Assembly: GCA_003228125.1 (NCBI GenBank)
Contig: QGNP01000001.1
Coordinates: forward strand, 131,524 to 190,661
Length of the DNA: 59,138 bases
From: Chloroflexota bacterium
GTDB taxonomy: Bacteria > Chloroflexota > Dehalococcoidia > UBA2979
Direction: 5' to 3'
Part shown: positions 9,919-20,024 of the stretch, piece after piece
Numbering within the stretch: position 1 is the stretch's first letter
Layout of the letters: each line of letters starts with the position of its first letter
Made by a program: the position numbers and the translations under genes
Notes under the pieces: model-generated
The model's input: only the letters and a program-made list of their open reading frames with translations
Told to the model about the DNA's origin: nothing
Databases searched by the model: none

Positions 9919-10429
9919 TTTGTTTAACCTAAGCAGTTTTTCATCTCAGTTTATTAAAGAGCTTATTGATAAATTTATTGAATTAATAAATTTAACTTCA
10001 GAAGATGAATTTCATCGAATTCCACCAGGATCTGTAAATCACATTGCATTTGTGTCATGGCATGTTATGAGAACAATTGACAATGTAATATTTTTTGCTT
10101 TTGATAGAGAAAAACCAATTTGGTTGCAAAATGAATACAATCAAAAATTAAATTTACCTAAAATAGATCAAGGCACTAATTATTCTGATGAACAAGCATC
10201 AAGTCTAGTAATAAATAAGTCTATCTTTATTGATTATTGTAATGATTTAAATGAAGCAGTTAACAAAAAGCTATCTGCAGCTGACGAAACTTATTTTTGT
10301 GAAACAGTTAAAGTTGTACCTTGGGGCGCAATCAGTCGTTTGGAAGCAATAGGAAAAATGATGATAAGTCATGGTAATGAACATTTAGGTGAAGCTCGAG
10401 CAATTAGTACAATAATTAAAAATCATTAA
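9887..10429 (+). CDS. DinB-like four-helix protein
   Basis: A 180-residue DinB/DUF664-like protein, judged by the helix with the metal-type histidine in GSVNHIAFVSWHVMRTIDN and the late SHGNEHLGEARAIS, where histidines typical of this metal-binding bundle recur. Members include mycothiol- or bacillithiol-dependent transferases and many of unknown role. Translation is probably coupled to the thioesterase gene through the overlapping ATGA. Because of the local 18-bp duplication the true start may be 9905, giving 174 residues. Function unassigned. Confidence 0.72.
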   Translation: MNDEKIMNDENLFNLSSFSSQFIKELIDKFIELINLTSEDEFHRIPPGSVNHIAFVSWHVMRTIDNVIFFAFDREKPIWLQNEYNQKLNLPKIDQGTNYSDEQASSLVINKSIFIDYCNDLNEAVNKKLSAADETYFCETVKVVPWGAISRLEAIGKMMISHGNEHLGEARAISTIIKNH

Positions 10430-10459
10430 TAAAAATATGTAATGGCAAGCGTGTAAGCA

Positions 10460-11326
10460 ATGAATCTTGAGCCTTTAACCTTAGTTGTTTTATTAGGCTG
10501 CTTGCAGTTAATATTTGGTGGATATGTTTTTCTGTCATTAATTGATATGAAACTTGACATACCAAGACAACGTAGGGGATATATTCTTACACTTGTTATA
10601 ACCTATTTTCCTTTGACTATTATATCTTTTTACATTTTTCAATTGATAAAAAAAATAGAATTCATGACTCTAAATTTATTAATAGATCAGAGCATGAATG
10701 GGATTATTGACTCTCTTCTCTTATGTGTTATCTTGTTGTCTTTTTTACATTTTGTGATATCTTGGCGCTATGGAAATAAGTTTTTTTTTTCATCATTAAG
10801 ATTTAGAAAACTTGTTGCTATTATGATTGCTGCTATTGCATTAGCTGTAATAATTTTTTTATTTATAAGATTCGATCTAGGATTTATTGGCATAGCACTC
10901 ATAACAGTGCAGTCAATTTTATCTGGATTACTTTTAGGTGGGTCTCTTACATCAATGACCTGGGGTCATTGGTATCTAGTTACTCCAAGCTTACCAAAGG
11001 AACCATTGGAATTATTGACTAAAAATTTACTGATAATAATTTTTCTGAGCTTAATATATTTTATTTTTATAATCTATTTTAATTATTTAATCATTGAAAT
11101 AGATTATAAAAATTATGAATTCTCTTTAATTAGCAATCCAGCATTATGGCTTAGATTTTTTGTCGGACTTTGCATGCCTCTAATACTAACAATTTTTGCA
11201 TATAAGGCAGCTCGAATTAATGGAATGATGTCTGCTACAGGTTTATTGTATCTTGTCTTGGGATCGACTCTTGCGGGTGTTTTTTTATCCAATGCTTTAT
11301 TATTTGAGATCGGTCTATCTCTATAA
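10460..11326 (+). CDS. Multi-pass membrane protein of unknown function
   Basis: I do not recognise the family. The 288 residues contain about eight hydrophobic spans: near 6-28, 42-63, 82-100, 118-140, 143-166, 190-212, 232-250 and 260-282. A conserved-looking loop reads MTWGHWYLVTPSLP near residues 170-183, with a run of aromatic residues that may bind a ligand or cofactor. It follows the DinB-like gene by 30 bases on the same strand, and abuts the AI-2E family gene tail to tail with one base between. Confidence 0.75.
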   Translation: MNLEPLTLVVLLGCLQLIFGGYVFLSLIDMKLDIPRQRRGYILTLVITYFPLTIISFYIFQLIKKIEFMTLNLLIDQSMNGIIDSLLLCVILLSFLHFVISWRYGNKFFFSSLRFRKLVAIMIAAIALAVIIFLFIRFDLGFIGIALITVQSILSGLLLGGSLTSMTWGHWYLVTPSLPKEPLELLTKNLLIIIFLSLIYFIFIIYFNYLIIEIDYKNYEFSLISNPALWLRFFVGLCMPLILTIFAYKAARINGMMSATGLLYLVLGSTLAGVFLSNALLFEIGLSL

Positions 11327-11327
11327 A

Positions 11328-12383
11328 TTAAGACAATCTTTTTGTTGCGTAGACAAGCATTTCTTTAATAAAAGCATAAGTTGGCAATGCTATTAAAAGC
11401 CCAATGAATCCAAAAATGTATCCACTAACAATAAGTAGAAGCAAGATCATGGCTGGCTGAACATCAATAGTTTCAGAGTGTATTTTTGGAACTAGAATAA
11501 GATTTTCTATGAATTGAACAATAAAATAAATAAAAATTACAGCTAGTAATAAGCTAGGATCAAAGCTAAGAACTATTAAAATTGCTGGGATTAAGGCAAT
11601 CCATGGTCCAATGACTGGAATAAGTTCTGTAATTCCAGCAATAATACCTAATGCAAATGACATAGGAATGTTTAGTAAGGTCAAACATAAACTGATAGTT
11701 ATTCCTACGATAAAAGCGAGAAGAAATTGACCCTTGTAATAGTTAGTAACAATGTTTTCAAATTTACGAAGAATAAATTCTAGATCTTTATGCATGTACT
11801 TCGGAGTTATTGAGATAATTTTTTTTCTATTAAATGCGTTATCTCTTAAAACATAAAATATCCAAAATGGAGTAAGAAGAAATCCAAAAAGAATTGCGAT
11901 AGTATTTGTTAAATAAGAGATTAGATTCTTTGATAATTGGCCTATGGCATTAGTAATTGTTATACTAAAATCTGACAAATAATTATCAATTTCTACCTGA
12001 GTACTCATAGGCACTTGATTATGATATTTTTGTAATATATTAAAAAATTCAATTCTAGCTTTTTCAGTTAAAACAGGTAATTCATTGTTCAATTGAGCAA
12101 TTTGGTTGGCAATTCCGTCACCAATGATTAATAATGAACTCATTGCTAATATTGCTAAAAAACCATAAATAAAAATTATTGACAAGGCATTTGTTAATTT
12201 ATCAGAATTTATTCCAGCTTTTTTAATCCATTTTGCCACTTTATTAGTCAATGGCTTTATCATATATGCAAGAATACCACCAATAAAGAATGGTATTAGT
12301 GCTGTTTTTGAAAGCCATATTAAATATAAGATAATTAATATGGTGAATATCCAAATACTGGATAAAATTCTGTTACTTTTCAT
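11328..12383 (-). CDS. AI-2E family (PerM-like) membrane protein
   Basis: A 351-residue permease-like protein of the AI-2E/PerM family. N-terminal paired spans (about 10-50) are followed by a long amphipathic segment, then the family core LGIIAGITELIPVIGPWIALIPA near residues 245-270, and late spans with QFIENLILVPKI. Members have been linked to export of autoinducer-2 or sodium/proton exchange, so the substrate is open. It lies downstream of the FAD oxidoreductase gene with a 72-base AT-rich gap. Confidence 0.88.
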   Translation of the reverse strand: MKSNRILSSIWIFTILIILYLIWLSKTALIPFFIGGILAYMIKPLTNKVAKWIKKAGINSDKLTNALSIIFIYGFLAILAMSSLLIIGDGIANQIAQLNNELPVLTEKARIEFFNILQKYHNQVPMSTQVEIDNYLSDFSITITNAIGQLSKNLISYLTNTIAILFGFLLTPFWIFYVLRDNAFNRKKIISITPKYMHKDLEFILRKFENIVTNYYKGQFLLAFIVGITISLCLTLLNIPMSFALGIIAGITELIPVIGPWIALIPAILIVLSFDPSLLLAVIFIYFIVQFIENLILVPKIHSETIDVQPAMILLLLIVSGYIFGFIGLLIALPTYAFIKEMLVYATKRLS

Positions 12384-12455
12384 AAGAAGTTATTAATTTT
12401 CTAATTATTAATTGATGATATAGTATCACTTAATAATTATATTATCAGTTAATAA

Positions 12456-13760
12456 TTATTGAGAAGCTGAAATCCACTCTTTGTAATTATTATGATAATT
12501 AACACGACTTTGTAATTTTATAATTTTTTCTTGAATAATTTCAAGATCTGCATTGCTCAATTCTTTTTTTTGAGCCAGAAAATTTTCTACTTTTTTCACA
12601 GCAGTGTCTTCTAAATCATTATTTAGGGGACTTAAGTATTGATTTGCTACATAGGCAGAAACTTTCTCTGCATGCTTAAGTGAATCTCTTATATTCCCTT
12701 TGCCAGTTACTACATTTCCAGTGAGAAAAATTCCATCAATTTCTGTATATATACCAAGATTCTTATCCTTGACTTTATATGTTTCACCTTCCATCATAAT
12801 CCCTTCTATTGGTTCAGGAATGGAACCAATAGAAGAAATTACTTGAGTTGTTTGTATATCTTTAGTTTTATGAGTAACAATTAATTTTCCATCAACGAGT
12901 TCAGTTTTTTTTATTTGTATGCCATTAATTTTTCCGTTTTTTATTAGAAACTTATTTGGCGTTGATAATTCTTCAAAATTGAATAAAAATTTATCTTTTG
13001 CTTTTTGCAATATCTTAGATCTGACATTTTTTATTTTTTCAATCATTTGTACAGTTGCATTATCGGGAATATCAGCAAGGGGCATGTCGGTAGCTGTTCT
13101 TCTGTAAAGGATCGTGGATCCTTTAATATTTAAATCTTTATAGGCTATACCGATTTTCTCACAAGTTTTTGGTATTCCATTAGTTTCAATTTTTTCTACA
13201 TCTAAAATTATATTTTTTATTTCCCGAACTGCTTTTATGAAAAGTTCGATTTGACATGCTTTTGCAACATCGATAGATGCTAGTCCGCCACCAATAATTA
13301 TTGCACCATCAATAACTTGTATATTTTCTTTTAAAGAGTTGATATCTTCTCGATGATTAAACCAATAGATAAATTTATTTTGGTAAATTAATCCCTTATT
13401 TATCAATGAATCACTCTTTTTAAGTGGCAAAGGTCTATCTTTCCAGGCACCAATAGCTAAAATTATTGCTGAAAATTTAATTTTATTCGTGAGTTCATCG
13501 AATGAAATATTTGTTCCTAATTTTGTATTTGGAATAAAGTATAAATTTGGATGATCAAGCTTTTGATCTATTTTTGCATATTCTTGTTCTCGTTGTTTTT
13601 GATGCCATATTGGAAGGCCATCTTCAATTTTTCCGTATGGTCTTGCATTTTGCTCAATAATGGCTACCTTGTATCCTTTGTCTAATAATGTAGAAGCAGC
13701 TGTAGATCCTGAAACTGCGCCACCAATAATTGCTATAAAGTGATTGTTATTTTTTGACAA
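12456..13760 (-). CDS. FAD/NAD(P)-dependent oxidoreductase, ferredoxin-NADP reductase-like
   Basis: A 434-residue two-dinucleotide-domain flavoprotein. The FAD site is the N-terminal IIGGAVSGSTAA and the GKIEDGLPIWH region; a second nucleotide motif, IIGGGLASIDVA, lies near residue 155. The layout resembles adrenodoxin reductase and the small subunit of glutamate synthase, which pass electrons between NAD(P)H and ferredoxin. The C-terminal 45 residues are an extra charged helical tail. It uses a TTG start with AAGGGA upstream. The Rieske ferredoxin in the suf operon is one possible partner, by inference only. Confidence 0.82.
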   Translation of the reverse strand: MSKNNNHFIAIIGGAVSGSTAASTLLDKGYKVAIIEQNARPYGKIEDGLPIWHQKQREQEYAKIDQKLDHPNLYFIPNTKLGTNISFDELTNKIKFSAIILAIGAWKDRPLPLKKSDSLINKGLIYQNKFIYWFNHREDINSLKENIQVIDGAIIIGGGLASIDVAKACQIELFIKAVREIKNIILDVEKIETNGIPKTCEKIGIAYKDLNIKGSTILYRRTATDMPLADIPDNATVQMIEKIKNVRSKILQKAKDKFLFNFEELSTPNKFLIKNGKINGIQIKKTELVDGKLIVTHKTKDIQTTQVISSIGSIPEPIEGIMMEGETYKVKDKNLGIYTEIDGIFLTGNVVTGKGNIRDSLKHAEKVSAYVANQYLSPLNNDLEDTAVKKVENFLAQKKELSNADLEIIQEKIIKLQSRVNYHNNYKEWISASQ

Positions 13761-13913
13761 AAGTACTTCCCTTTTGATAAAATATTTTTTATTATCAATA
13801 AAACGTATATCTATTTTTTCTTTCGCTCAATATTTATTTAAAACAAAATAGAAATGAAATAAGAATGTTATACAATTTGTTTTTTTAAATATTAATAATT
13901 AGCCTGGATATTT

Positions 13914-14306
13914 ATGAAGTTTAATTTTTTCTCTTTAGATCAAGACTTTGCTATTAATGAGACAATAGTATTTAATGATGATTATTTTAAAAAATACAAT
14001 ATTGCTACATCGGCTCAAATCAGTAATCAACTTTATAATAAAATATCTCCTCTTGCAGCAACAGCAGTGATTCTTGGTCAATTGTTAGATAGATTTGAAA
14101 TTCCTGTAGGATTATTCCATACTGGTCAAAATATTAATGCATTTAATTTTATTTATCCAAACATTAAACTAGATTTGCTTTTTTCAATTTCTAGATCAAC
14201 AATTAAACATAATACAAAATTTGTAACGTTTGATTTTCAACTGATGCAAGATCAACAGCTTCTTATATCAGGAAATACAAAAGTCACTGCAAAGTTAGAA
14301 GATTGA
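13914..14306 (+). CDS. Hotdog (MaoC/FAS1-like dehydratase) half, N-terminal type
   Basis: A 130-residue single hotdog domain that resembles the non-catalytic first half of two-domain MaoC enzymes; no hydratase Asp-x4-His motif is visible. It precedes a canonical MaoC half after two bases, so the two products probably pair as a heterodimer acting on a hydroxyacyl-CoA or enoyl-CoA. The assignment leans on the arrangement, which recurs twice more in this window (34124/34569 and 36209/35814). Confidence 0.65.
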   Translation: MKFNFFSLDQDFAINETIVFNDDYFKKYNIATSAQISNQLYNKISPLAATAVILGQLLDRFEIPVGLFHTGQNINAFNFIYPNIKLDLLFSISRSTIKHNTKFVTFDFQLMQDQQLLISGNTKVTAKLED

Positions 14307-14308
14307 TA

Positions 14309-14701
14309 ATGATTGATAAAGCATTGGATATTCCTTCAATAACAAGAAAAATTGATCAGCAGCTAGTTAATCAGTATGCAATTGTTGCTAATGATTTAAA
14401 TCCTATACACACTGATCCTGATGTAGCTCAGCATACTATTTTTAAGAAACCTGTCGCACATGGAATGTTGGTTGCATCTGCAATTTCTGAAGCTATGACT
14501 GTAGTATATGGAGATGATTGGTTTCAAAATGGTTGTATTGCAATAAAGTGGAAGGCTCCTGCCATTACCCCAGTTGAAATAAAGACAGAGATAATTTTAT
14601 TTAAAGAAGATGAAAAGGAAATTATTTATAATGCTAAGTGTTTTGATGAGTTTGGCACGATGCTTATTAGCGGCACGGTATTACTAAAAAAAGGTCAATA
14701 A
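14309..14701 (+). CDS. MaoC-like (R)-enoyl-CoA hydratase, catalytic half
   Basis: A 130-residue hotdog hydratase. The motif NDLNPIHTDPDVA near residue 30 carries the catalytic Asp and His with Asp-x4-His spacing, and PVAHGMLVASAISEAM follows as the central helix. ATG 14309 is chosen over the overlapping TTG 14303. It sits between a partner half upstream and a thioesterase gene eight bases downstream, so the three form one unit for CoA thioester chemistry. Confidence 0.88.
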   Translation: MIDKALDIPSITRKIDQQLVNQYAIVANDLNPIHTDPDVAQHTIFKKPVAHGMLVASAISEAMTVVYGDDWFQNGCIAIKWKAPAITPVEIKTEIILFKEDEKEIIYNAKCFDEFGTMLISGTVLLKKGQ

Positions 14702-14708
14702 TAAATTT

Positions 14709-15140
14709 ATGAATAATTTTGCATTACAACAACATAATTGTTTTGGTTGCGGCTTGAAAAATGATATTGGATTAAAATTACATTTTACTAAAAAAAATAA
14801 CTTAATTATTGGTACCTGCAGCACAAAACATGAGCATGAAGGATTTCCTAATATTTTACACGGAGGCATTCAGACTACTATACTAGATGAAGCAATGAAT
14901 TGGGCTTTTCTTATTGATGGCATATTTGTCTTTACTACAAAAATAGAAATAAAATTTCGTGCTCCAGTAGATATCGGTCAAAAAATAACTATAGAAGCTT
15001 CTGTCGTAGAGTTGAAAAATAAAATATATACTGCAACAGGGAAAATTTATTTAGCATCCGGCAAATTAGCAACAGAGTCGTATGGAGAATTTTATTTAAT
15101 CAATGATGAGAAAAAAAGTCAAATTTTATCTTTAATTTAA
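14709..15140 (+). CDS. PaaI-family hotdog thioesterase
   Basis: A 143-residue hotdog protein with the N-terminal CFGCGLKNDIGL signature that is frequent in small thioesterases, then LHGGIQTTILDEAMNW, where Asp replaces the usual catalytic Glu position region. It probably hydrolyses an acyl-CoA. It is the last gene of the 13914-15140 hotdog run and converges on an MFS gene with only four bases between them. Confidence 0.85.
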   Translation: MNNFALQQHNCFGCGLKNDIGLKLHFTKKNNLIIGTCSTKHEHEGFPNILHGGIQTTILDEAMNWAFLIDGIFVFTTKIEIKFRAPVDIGQKITIEASVVELKNKIYTATGKIYLASGKLATESYGEFYLINDEKKSQILSLI

Positions 15141-15144
15141 GTAA

Positions 15145-16308
15145 CTAAAGAGTTAAGTCTTTGCCTTCCTTGCCATAAATAAAAAAATAAGAAACGGCTA
15201 ATAGTATTAAAATACTATTAATGAATAAGCTCATTTCTAAACTGTATGCATCTGCAATATATCCTAGCAATGGTGGTCCTATAACAAAGCCAATATCACC
15301 TGCAGTTCTGTACAAACTCATTGCCATTCCAGTAATTTCTTTCGGAGCTATATCTACAACAAAAGCTGCCGGAGCTGGCCCTGCAAGTGCCATTGTTATA
15401 CTGACTAATATAGATGCAATCAAAAAGATTACAATGCTATGAGAGATTATAAAAAATAATAGAAAAATTGCTGTACCTAGTGCACTAGGTATGATTACAC
15501 TACGTCTTCCAAATTTATCTGCCGCTAATGATGCAGGAATCAATGTCAATAAATGAATAATAGCTTGTAAAGTAAAAATTATACCGAGCTGTCCAGTTGT
15601 TATGTTTAATTTTGTAGTTGCCAATAATGGGATAATTGTATTTCTGCTACCTTGCCTAGTAAAGAATATAGATATTGTGATTAATGCAATAGAAAAAAAT
15701 TTGCGAGATTTTAATAGTTTAAAAAATAATTTTTTCTTATTATCATCTTTTACTTTTTTATTTTTATTATCATTAAAAGTTTCAGGCAATTTTAATAAAC
15801 TGTAAATACTTGTTGAAGCAACGACTATGCTTATTACATAAAATGGCATTCGAAGACCATATAATTCTGCAAGAATACCACCAATAGCAGGTCCTATTGC
15901 AACTCCTGTTAGTAATGCCACTTGATTCATTCCAATATATTTTGCTCGATTTGAATCATCTGAAATATCAGAAATGTACGCGAGAGCTGCTATCGTATAC
16001 ATGCCATGTCCAATTCCGGAAATGAATCTAGAAAATAGTAGAAAAAATAAATTAAATGAAAAGCCGGTAAGTAGAATACCAAATGCATTAATGATAGGAC
16101 CAATAATTAATAATGGCCTTCTACCAATTTTGTCTGCAATGAATCCTATTGGAAAATTAAAAATTAATCTAGCAAATGCAAATATAGAGACTGCAAATCC
16201 AATTGAACTTATACTTATATTTAATTGTTGTGCAAATATAGGTAAAATTGGAGTTATGACTCCTTGTCCTGAAGATATGAAGGCTGTAGAAATGCATAGT
16301 ATTAACAA
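15145..16308 (-). CDS. MFS transporter
   Basis: A 387-residue, 12-span major facilitator, closest in look to drug/sugar efflux carriers: GQGVITPILP in span 1, the loop motif GFIADKIGRRPLL between spans 2 and 3, and its repeat AADKFGRRSVII in the second half. A Lys-rich cytoplasmic loop lies in the middle. The only usual start codon is TTG 16308, which leaves almost no cytoplasmic N-terminus; the open frame continues 19 codons upstream with no ATG, GTG or TTG, so a rarer start is possible. It is divergent from sufC. Confidence 0.85.
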   Translation of the reverse strand: MLILCISTAFISSGQGVITPILPIFAQQLNISISSIGFAVSIFAFARLIFNFPIGFIADKIGRRPLLIIGPIINAFGILLTGFSFNLFFLLFSRFISGIGHGMYTIAALAYISDISDDSNRAKYIGMNQVALLTGVAIGPAIGGILAELYGLRMPFYVISIVVASTSIYSLLKLPETFNDNKNKKVKDDNKKKLFFKLLKSRKFFSIALITISIFFTRQGSRNTIIPLLATTKLNITTGQLGIIFTLQAIIHLLTLIPASLAADKFGRRSVIIPSALGTAIFLLFFIISHSIVIFLIASILVSITMALAGPAPAAFVVDIAPKEITGMAMSLYRTAGDIGFVIGPPLLGYIADAYSLEMSLFINSILILLAVSYFFIYGKEGKDLTL

Positions 16309-16519
16309 TTTATTGTCGTATAGTTTGTTTATTTTTTCACCTAATATTTGTTTATAAAGCTCTACTCAACAACTCAATTTTGAATTATTGATGATATCAT
16401 AGATAATGTCATTTGAATTAAATACACACAAATTTTTATTATTCATAGAATATTGATTTATTTTATATTAAGTTTTTTATATATAAAATTATAAGTTCAA
16501 ATATTATTTTGGAGTTCTT

Positions 16520-17272
16520 ATGACCAATACAATTTTAGAAATAAATGATTTAAAAGTTTCTCTGACAGAAAAACCTGATATTTCAATAATTAAAGGATTA
16601 AATCTTTCCATTAAAAAAGGAGAAATCCATGCAATTATGGGACCTAATGGTTCTGGCAAGAGCACTTTAGCTAATACAATTGCTGGAAATCCTATGTATA
16701 CAATTGATAGCGGTATTATTAAATTAAATGATGAAGATATTACTATAATTAGCCCTGACGAGAGAGCAAAAAGAGGTATTTTTCTATCATTTCAATATCC
16801 AATAGCTATTCCTGGAGTAACAATGGTAAATATGCTTAGATCGTCACTTAAAGCAATAAGGGGCACTGAGCCTTCGGCGCGTGAATTTATTGACGAGTTG
16901 AAAGCAACTTTAGCGACTTTAAAAATGGATGAGGCATTTGCTAGAAGGTATGTCAATGATGGATTTTCTGGAGGAGAAAAAAAGCGGGCTGAAATTTTGC
17001 AACTAGGTATGATTAAACCTAAGTTAGCAATTTTAGATGAAACTGACTCTGGACTAGATGTAGATGCTTTAAGAGCAGTTGCAGATGGAATAAATACTTT
17101 AAAAACTCCTGAAATGAGCATTTTAATGATTACTCATTATGAAAGAATTTTAAATTATGTTACTCCTGATTATGTTCATATTTTAGTAGATGGTAAAATA
17201 GCAAAATCAGGTGGATTTGAATTGGCTAAAGAAATTGAAGCAAATGGTTATGATCCGATATTAAATGCCTAG
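16520..17272 (+). CDS. sufC: SufC, Fe-S assembly ATPase
   Basis: ABC-type ATPase of the SufBCD scaffold that drives cluster assembly; it is soluble, not a transporter. Walker A is GPNGSGKST (residues 41-49), the signature FSGGEKKR at about 149-156 and Walker B LAILDETD near 169-176, all intact in 250 residues. A GGAG ribosome site sits 5 bases before the ATG. It heads a seven-gene operon running to 22389 (sufC, sufB, sufD, Rieske, sufS, sufU, sufT). A 10-bp palindrome at 16391-16400 lies in the upstream region and may be part of a control site. Confidence 0.97.
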   Translation: MTNTILEINDLKVSLTEKPDISIIKGLNLSIKKGEIHAIMGPNGSGKSTLANTIAGNPMYTIDSGIIKLNDEDITIISPDERAKRGIFLSFQYPIAIPGVTMVNMLRSSLKAIRGTEPSAREFIDELKATLATLKMDEAFARRYVNDGFSGGEKKRAEILQLGMIKPKLAILDETDSGLDVDALRAVADGINTLKTPEMSILMITHYERILNYVTPDYVHILVDGKIAKSGGFELAKEIEANGYDPILNA

Positions 17273-17292
17273 GAAATGTTTTTCTAGTTGAG

Positions 17293-17352
17293 TAGGGACT
17301 ATTTATATTCTCTAGTCTCTGTTAAGCAAAAATATTGTGGAGACTAACCCTA
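17293..17352. promoter_or_regulatory. Possible two-state RNA structure in the sufC-sufB gap
   Basis: The 139-base gap holds three related segments: AGGGACTA 17294-17301, TAGTCTCT 17313-17320 and GAGACTA 17340-17346. The middle one can pair with either outer one, and TAGGG 17293-17297 can also pair with CCCTA 17348-17352. This would allow two exclusive folds ahead of sufB. It is a reading by eye, without energy calculation. Confidence 0.35.
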
Positions 17353-17411
17353 GTTTAGATTGATATTTATTGGTAGAATGATAATTAGATAAAAGATTGG
17401 ATTATATTATA

Positions 17412-18824
17412 ATGTCAAAATCAGATGCTGAGTCTGTAGTCGGTGAGTATAAATGGGGATTTCATGATGATGAAAAGCCTTTGTATCAAGCCGAAAAAGG
17501 TTTAAATGAAAATGTGGTTAAAGATATATCACAAATTAAAGATGAGCCAAAATGGATGCTTGAAAAAAGACTAGAAGCATTAAAATTATTTTATGAGAAA
17601 GAAAATCCTCAATGGGAAGGCGTTTCAGACACATTAAAGGAAATTGATTTTGATAATATTCGTTATTATGTAAAAGCAACTGATAAGGATTCTACAGACT
17701 GGGAAGATGTACCAGAATATATTAAAGATACATTTGATAAATTAGGTATACCAGAAGCAGAAAAACAATTTCTTGCAGGCGCCGGAGCTCAGTATGATTC
17801 TGAGGTTGTTTATCATAATATACGTGAAGATCTAGCGAAACAAGGTGTATTATTTTTGGGTATGGATCAAGCATTAAAAGAACATCCTGAAATTGTTAAA
17901 GAATATTTTGGTACAATTATTCCTTCCGGTGATAACAAATATTCTGCTTTGAATACTGCAGTTTGGTCGGGAGGCTCTTTTATTTATATTCCTAAAGGAG
18001 TAAAAGTAGATGTTCCTTTGCAGGCATATTTTCGAATTAACACTGAGAATATGGGGCAATTCGAACGTACTTTAATTATTGCTGACGAAGGTTCATATGT
18101 TCATTATGTAGAAGGATGTACTGCTCCTACTTATAGCAGTGATTCACTTCATTCTGCTGTTGTTGAAATTATTGTTAAAAAAAATGCCAGAGTTCGCTAT
18201 ACAACAATTCAAAATTGGTCTAATAATGTTTACAATTTAGTTACTAAAAGAGCTGCAGCGTATCAAGATTCTGTAATGGAGTGGGTTGATGGGAACATAG
18301 GATCTAAGCTTACTATGAAATATCCATCAGTTTATTTGATGGAACCAGGGGCTCATGGTGAGATTTTATCTCTTGCATTTGCTGGTGATAACCAACATCA
18401 AGATGCTGGAGGCAAAATTGTTCACGTTGCTCCCAATACTTCATCTGCAATTGTTTCAAAGTCAGTTTCTAGAGGATCAGGAAGAACATCTTATAGAGGA
18501 TTATTAAAAGTTCATGAAGGTGCTGAAAATAGTTCGTCTACTGTTAGATGCGACGCTTTATTGCTAGATGATCTGTCTAGATCAGATACCTATCCAACAA
18601 TGGAGGTTGATTCAGATAATGTTAATATTGGTCACGAGGCTTCTATTTCTAAATTAGGAGACGATCAATTATTTTATTTAATGAGCAGGGGTATTACTGA
18701 AGAGGAAGCTGCAAAAATGGTTGTTAATGGATTTGTTGAGCCTATTGTAAAAGAACTGCCTATGGAATATTCAATTGAATTAAATCGTTTAATTGAATTG
18801 CAAATGGAAGGGTCGGTCGGTTAA
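17412..18824 (+). CDS. sufB: SufB, Fe-S scaffold subunit
   Basis: The scaffold on which new clusters are built, in complex with SufC and SufD. It has 470 residues with the family landmarks [39 protein letters not shown], the [15 protein letters not shown] strand and [20 protein letters not shown] near the C-terminus. ATG 17412 is chosen over an in-frame TTG 15 bases upstream. The N-terminus of about 40 residues is Actinobacteria/Chloroflexota-like in length. Confidence 0.97.
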   Translation: MSKSDAESVVGEYKWGFHDDEKPLYQAEKGLNENVVKDISQIKDEPKWMLEKRLEALKLFYEKENPQWEGVSDTLKEIDFDNIRYYVKATDKDSTDWEDVPEYIKDTFDKLGIPEAEKQFLAGAGAQYDSEVVYHNIREDLAKQGVLFLGMDQALKEHPEIVKEYFGTIIPSGDNKYSALNTAVWSGGSFIYIPKGVKVDVPLQAYFRINTENMGQFERTLIIADEGSYVHYVEGCTAPTYSSDSLHSAVVEIIVKKNARVRYTTIQNWSNNVYNLVTKRAAAYQDSVMEWVDGNIGSKLTMKYPSVYLMEPGAHGEILSLAFAGDNQHQDAGGKIVHVAPNTSSAIVSKSVSRGSGRTSYRGLLKVHEGAENSSSTVRCDALLLDDLSRSDTYPTMEVDSDNVNIGHEASISKLGDDQLFYLMSRGITEEEAAKMVVNGFVEPIVKELPMEYSIELNRLIELQMEGSVG

Positions 18825-18855
18825 TTGATAGTAATTAATAAGTTATAAATAAATT

Positions 18856-20022
18856 ATGAGTAATCAAATTTTATCTGATGCAAAATTAATACAATTTAAA
18901 GATGGAGCAATTGCTTCGTTTAACAACGAATCTATGCCTACAGCTAAAGATAGGCCATGGCGCTATACGGATGTTTCTAAAATTAATCTTGATGAGATTA
19001 AACTATCGTCATTAAATCAAGAAATTAATATTTCAAATTTTAATGATCCAGGAATTATTATTTCGAAATTTTCTGAATTGACTGATCCAAAAAATATTGA
19101 TTTGGTATCGAAATATTTGGGAAAAACAAAACCAATTAATAAAGACAAGTTTTCATTAGCAAACGATGCTTATTGGAATGAAGGATTATTAATTCATGCA
19201 TCAAAAAATCAATTTATGAAAAATGTAGTAAGTATTGAAATTAGTTCAGAAAACCCTTTTATGCTACCTAGAGTATTAATTGTTGCTGAGGAAAATTCTG
19301 AGATACAAATTCAAATAACGTTGTCTTCTAAATCTTCAACAAATATCTCAATTCCTTCTTTTGAAGTTTTTGGACACAAAGCATCACGAATTAAATTATT
19401 TTTAGTAAGTAAGCATGAAAAGACTACTCATGAATACTCATCTATTCGTAGTGAAATTGATCAAGATGCTAATTTTGAAATTGGCCTTTTACCTTTAAAT
19501 GGCAAAGTATTTAAGCAAACAGTTGAGAACTCACTTAATGGATCTGGTTCCAATGCTTCAATTAATGGATTTGCACTAGGTAATGAGGATCAACATTTTG
19601 ATTTTGTTACTATTCAAGATCACATTGGTAAAAAAAGCACCTCAAAAGTTGATATAAAATCTGCTTTAGGTGGTAATTCAAGAAATATTTATTATGGAAT
19701 TACAAGAGTGGAAGAATCAGCGCATGATTCACAAGCTGAACAATCAAATAGGAATTTGCTTTTATCATCTACTGCTAAAGCAGATTCTGATCCTGTATTA
19801 GAAATACTTACTTCTCATGTTATTAAATGTGGGCATGCTGCAACTGTTGGTCCTATGGATAAGGATGCTTTGTATTATTTACAAAGCAGAGGATTAACAA
19901 TAAAAGAATCTACAAAGCTCTTAGTTTCAGGTTCGTACAGTGCTACTTTTGAAAATATGAATCTAGGAAATATTCATGAAAGTTTTATTGAAGCAATTAA
20001 CAATAAACTGGAGCTTATTTGA
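18856..20022 (+). CDS. sufD: SufD, Fe-S scaffold subunit
   Basis: Partner of SufB in the SufBC2D scaffold, where it helps in iron entry. It has 388 residues; the diagnostic segments are RPWRYTDVSKINLD at the start, the beta-helix core, and the C-terminal CGHAATVGPMDKDALYYLQSRG, with the Cys and His that face SufB. Sequence similarity to the end of SufB (GHEAS..., LMSRG) reflects the known paralogy. It lies 31 bases after sufB and two bases before the Rieske gene. Confidence 0.95.
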   Translation: MSNQILSDAKLIQFKDGAIASFNNESMPTAKDRPWRYTDVSKINLDEIKLSSLNQEINISNFNDPGIIISKFSELTDPKNIDLVSKYLGKTKPINKDKFSLANDAYWNEGLLIHASKNQFMKNVVSIEISSENPFMLPRVLIVAEENSEIQIQITLSSKSSTNISIPSFEVFGHKASRIKLFLVSKHEKTTHEYSSIRSEIDQDANFEIGLLPLNGKVFKQTVENSLNGSGSNASINGFALGNEDQHFDFVTIQDHIGKKSTSKVDIKSALGGNSRNIYYGITRVEESAHDSQAEQSNRNLLLSSTAKADSDPVLEILTSHVIKCGHAATVGPMDKDALYYLQSRGLTIKESTKLLVSGSYSATFENMNLGNIHESFIEAINNKLELI

Positions 20023-20024
20023 TT

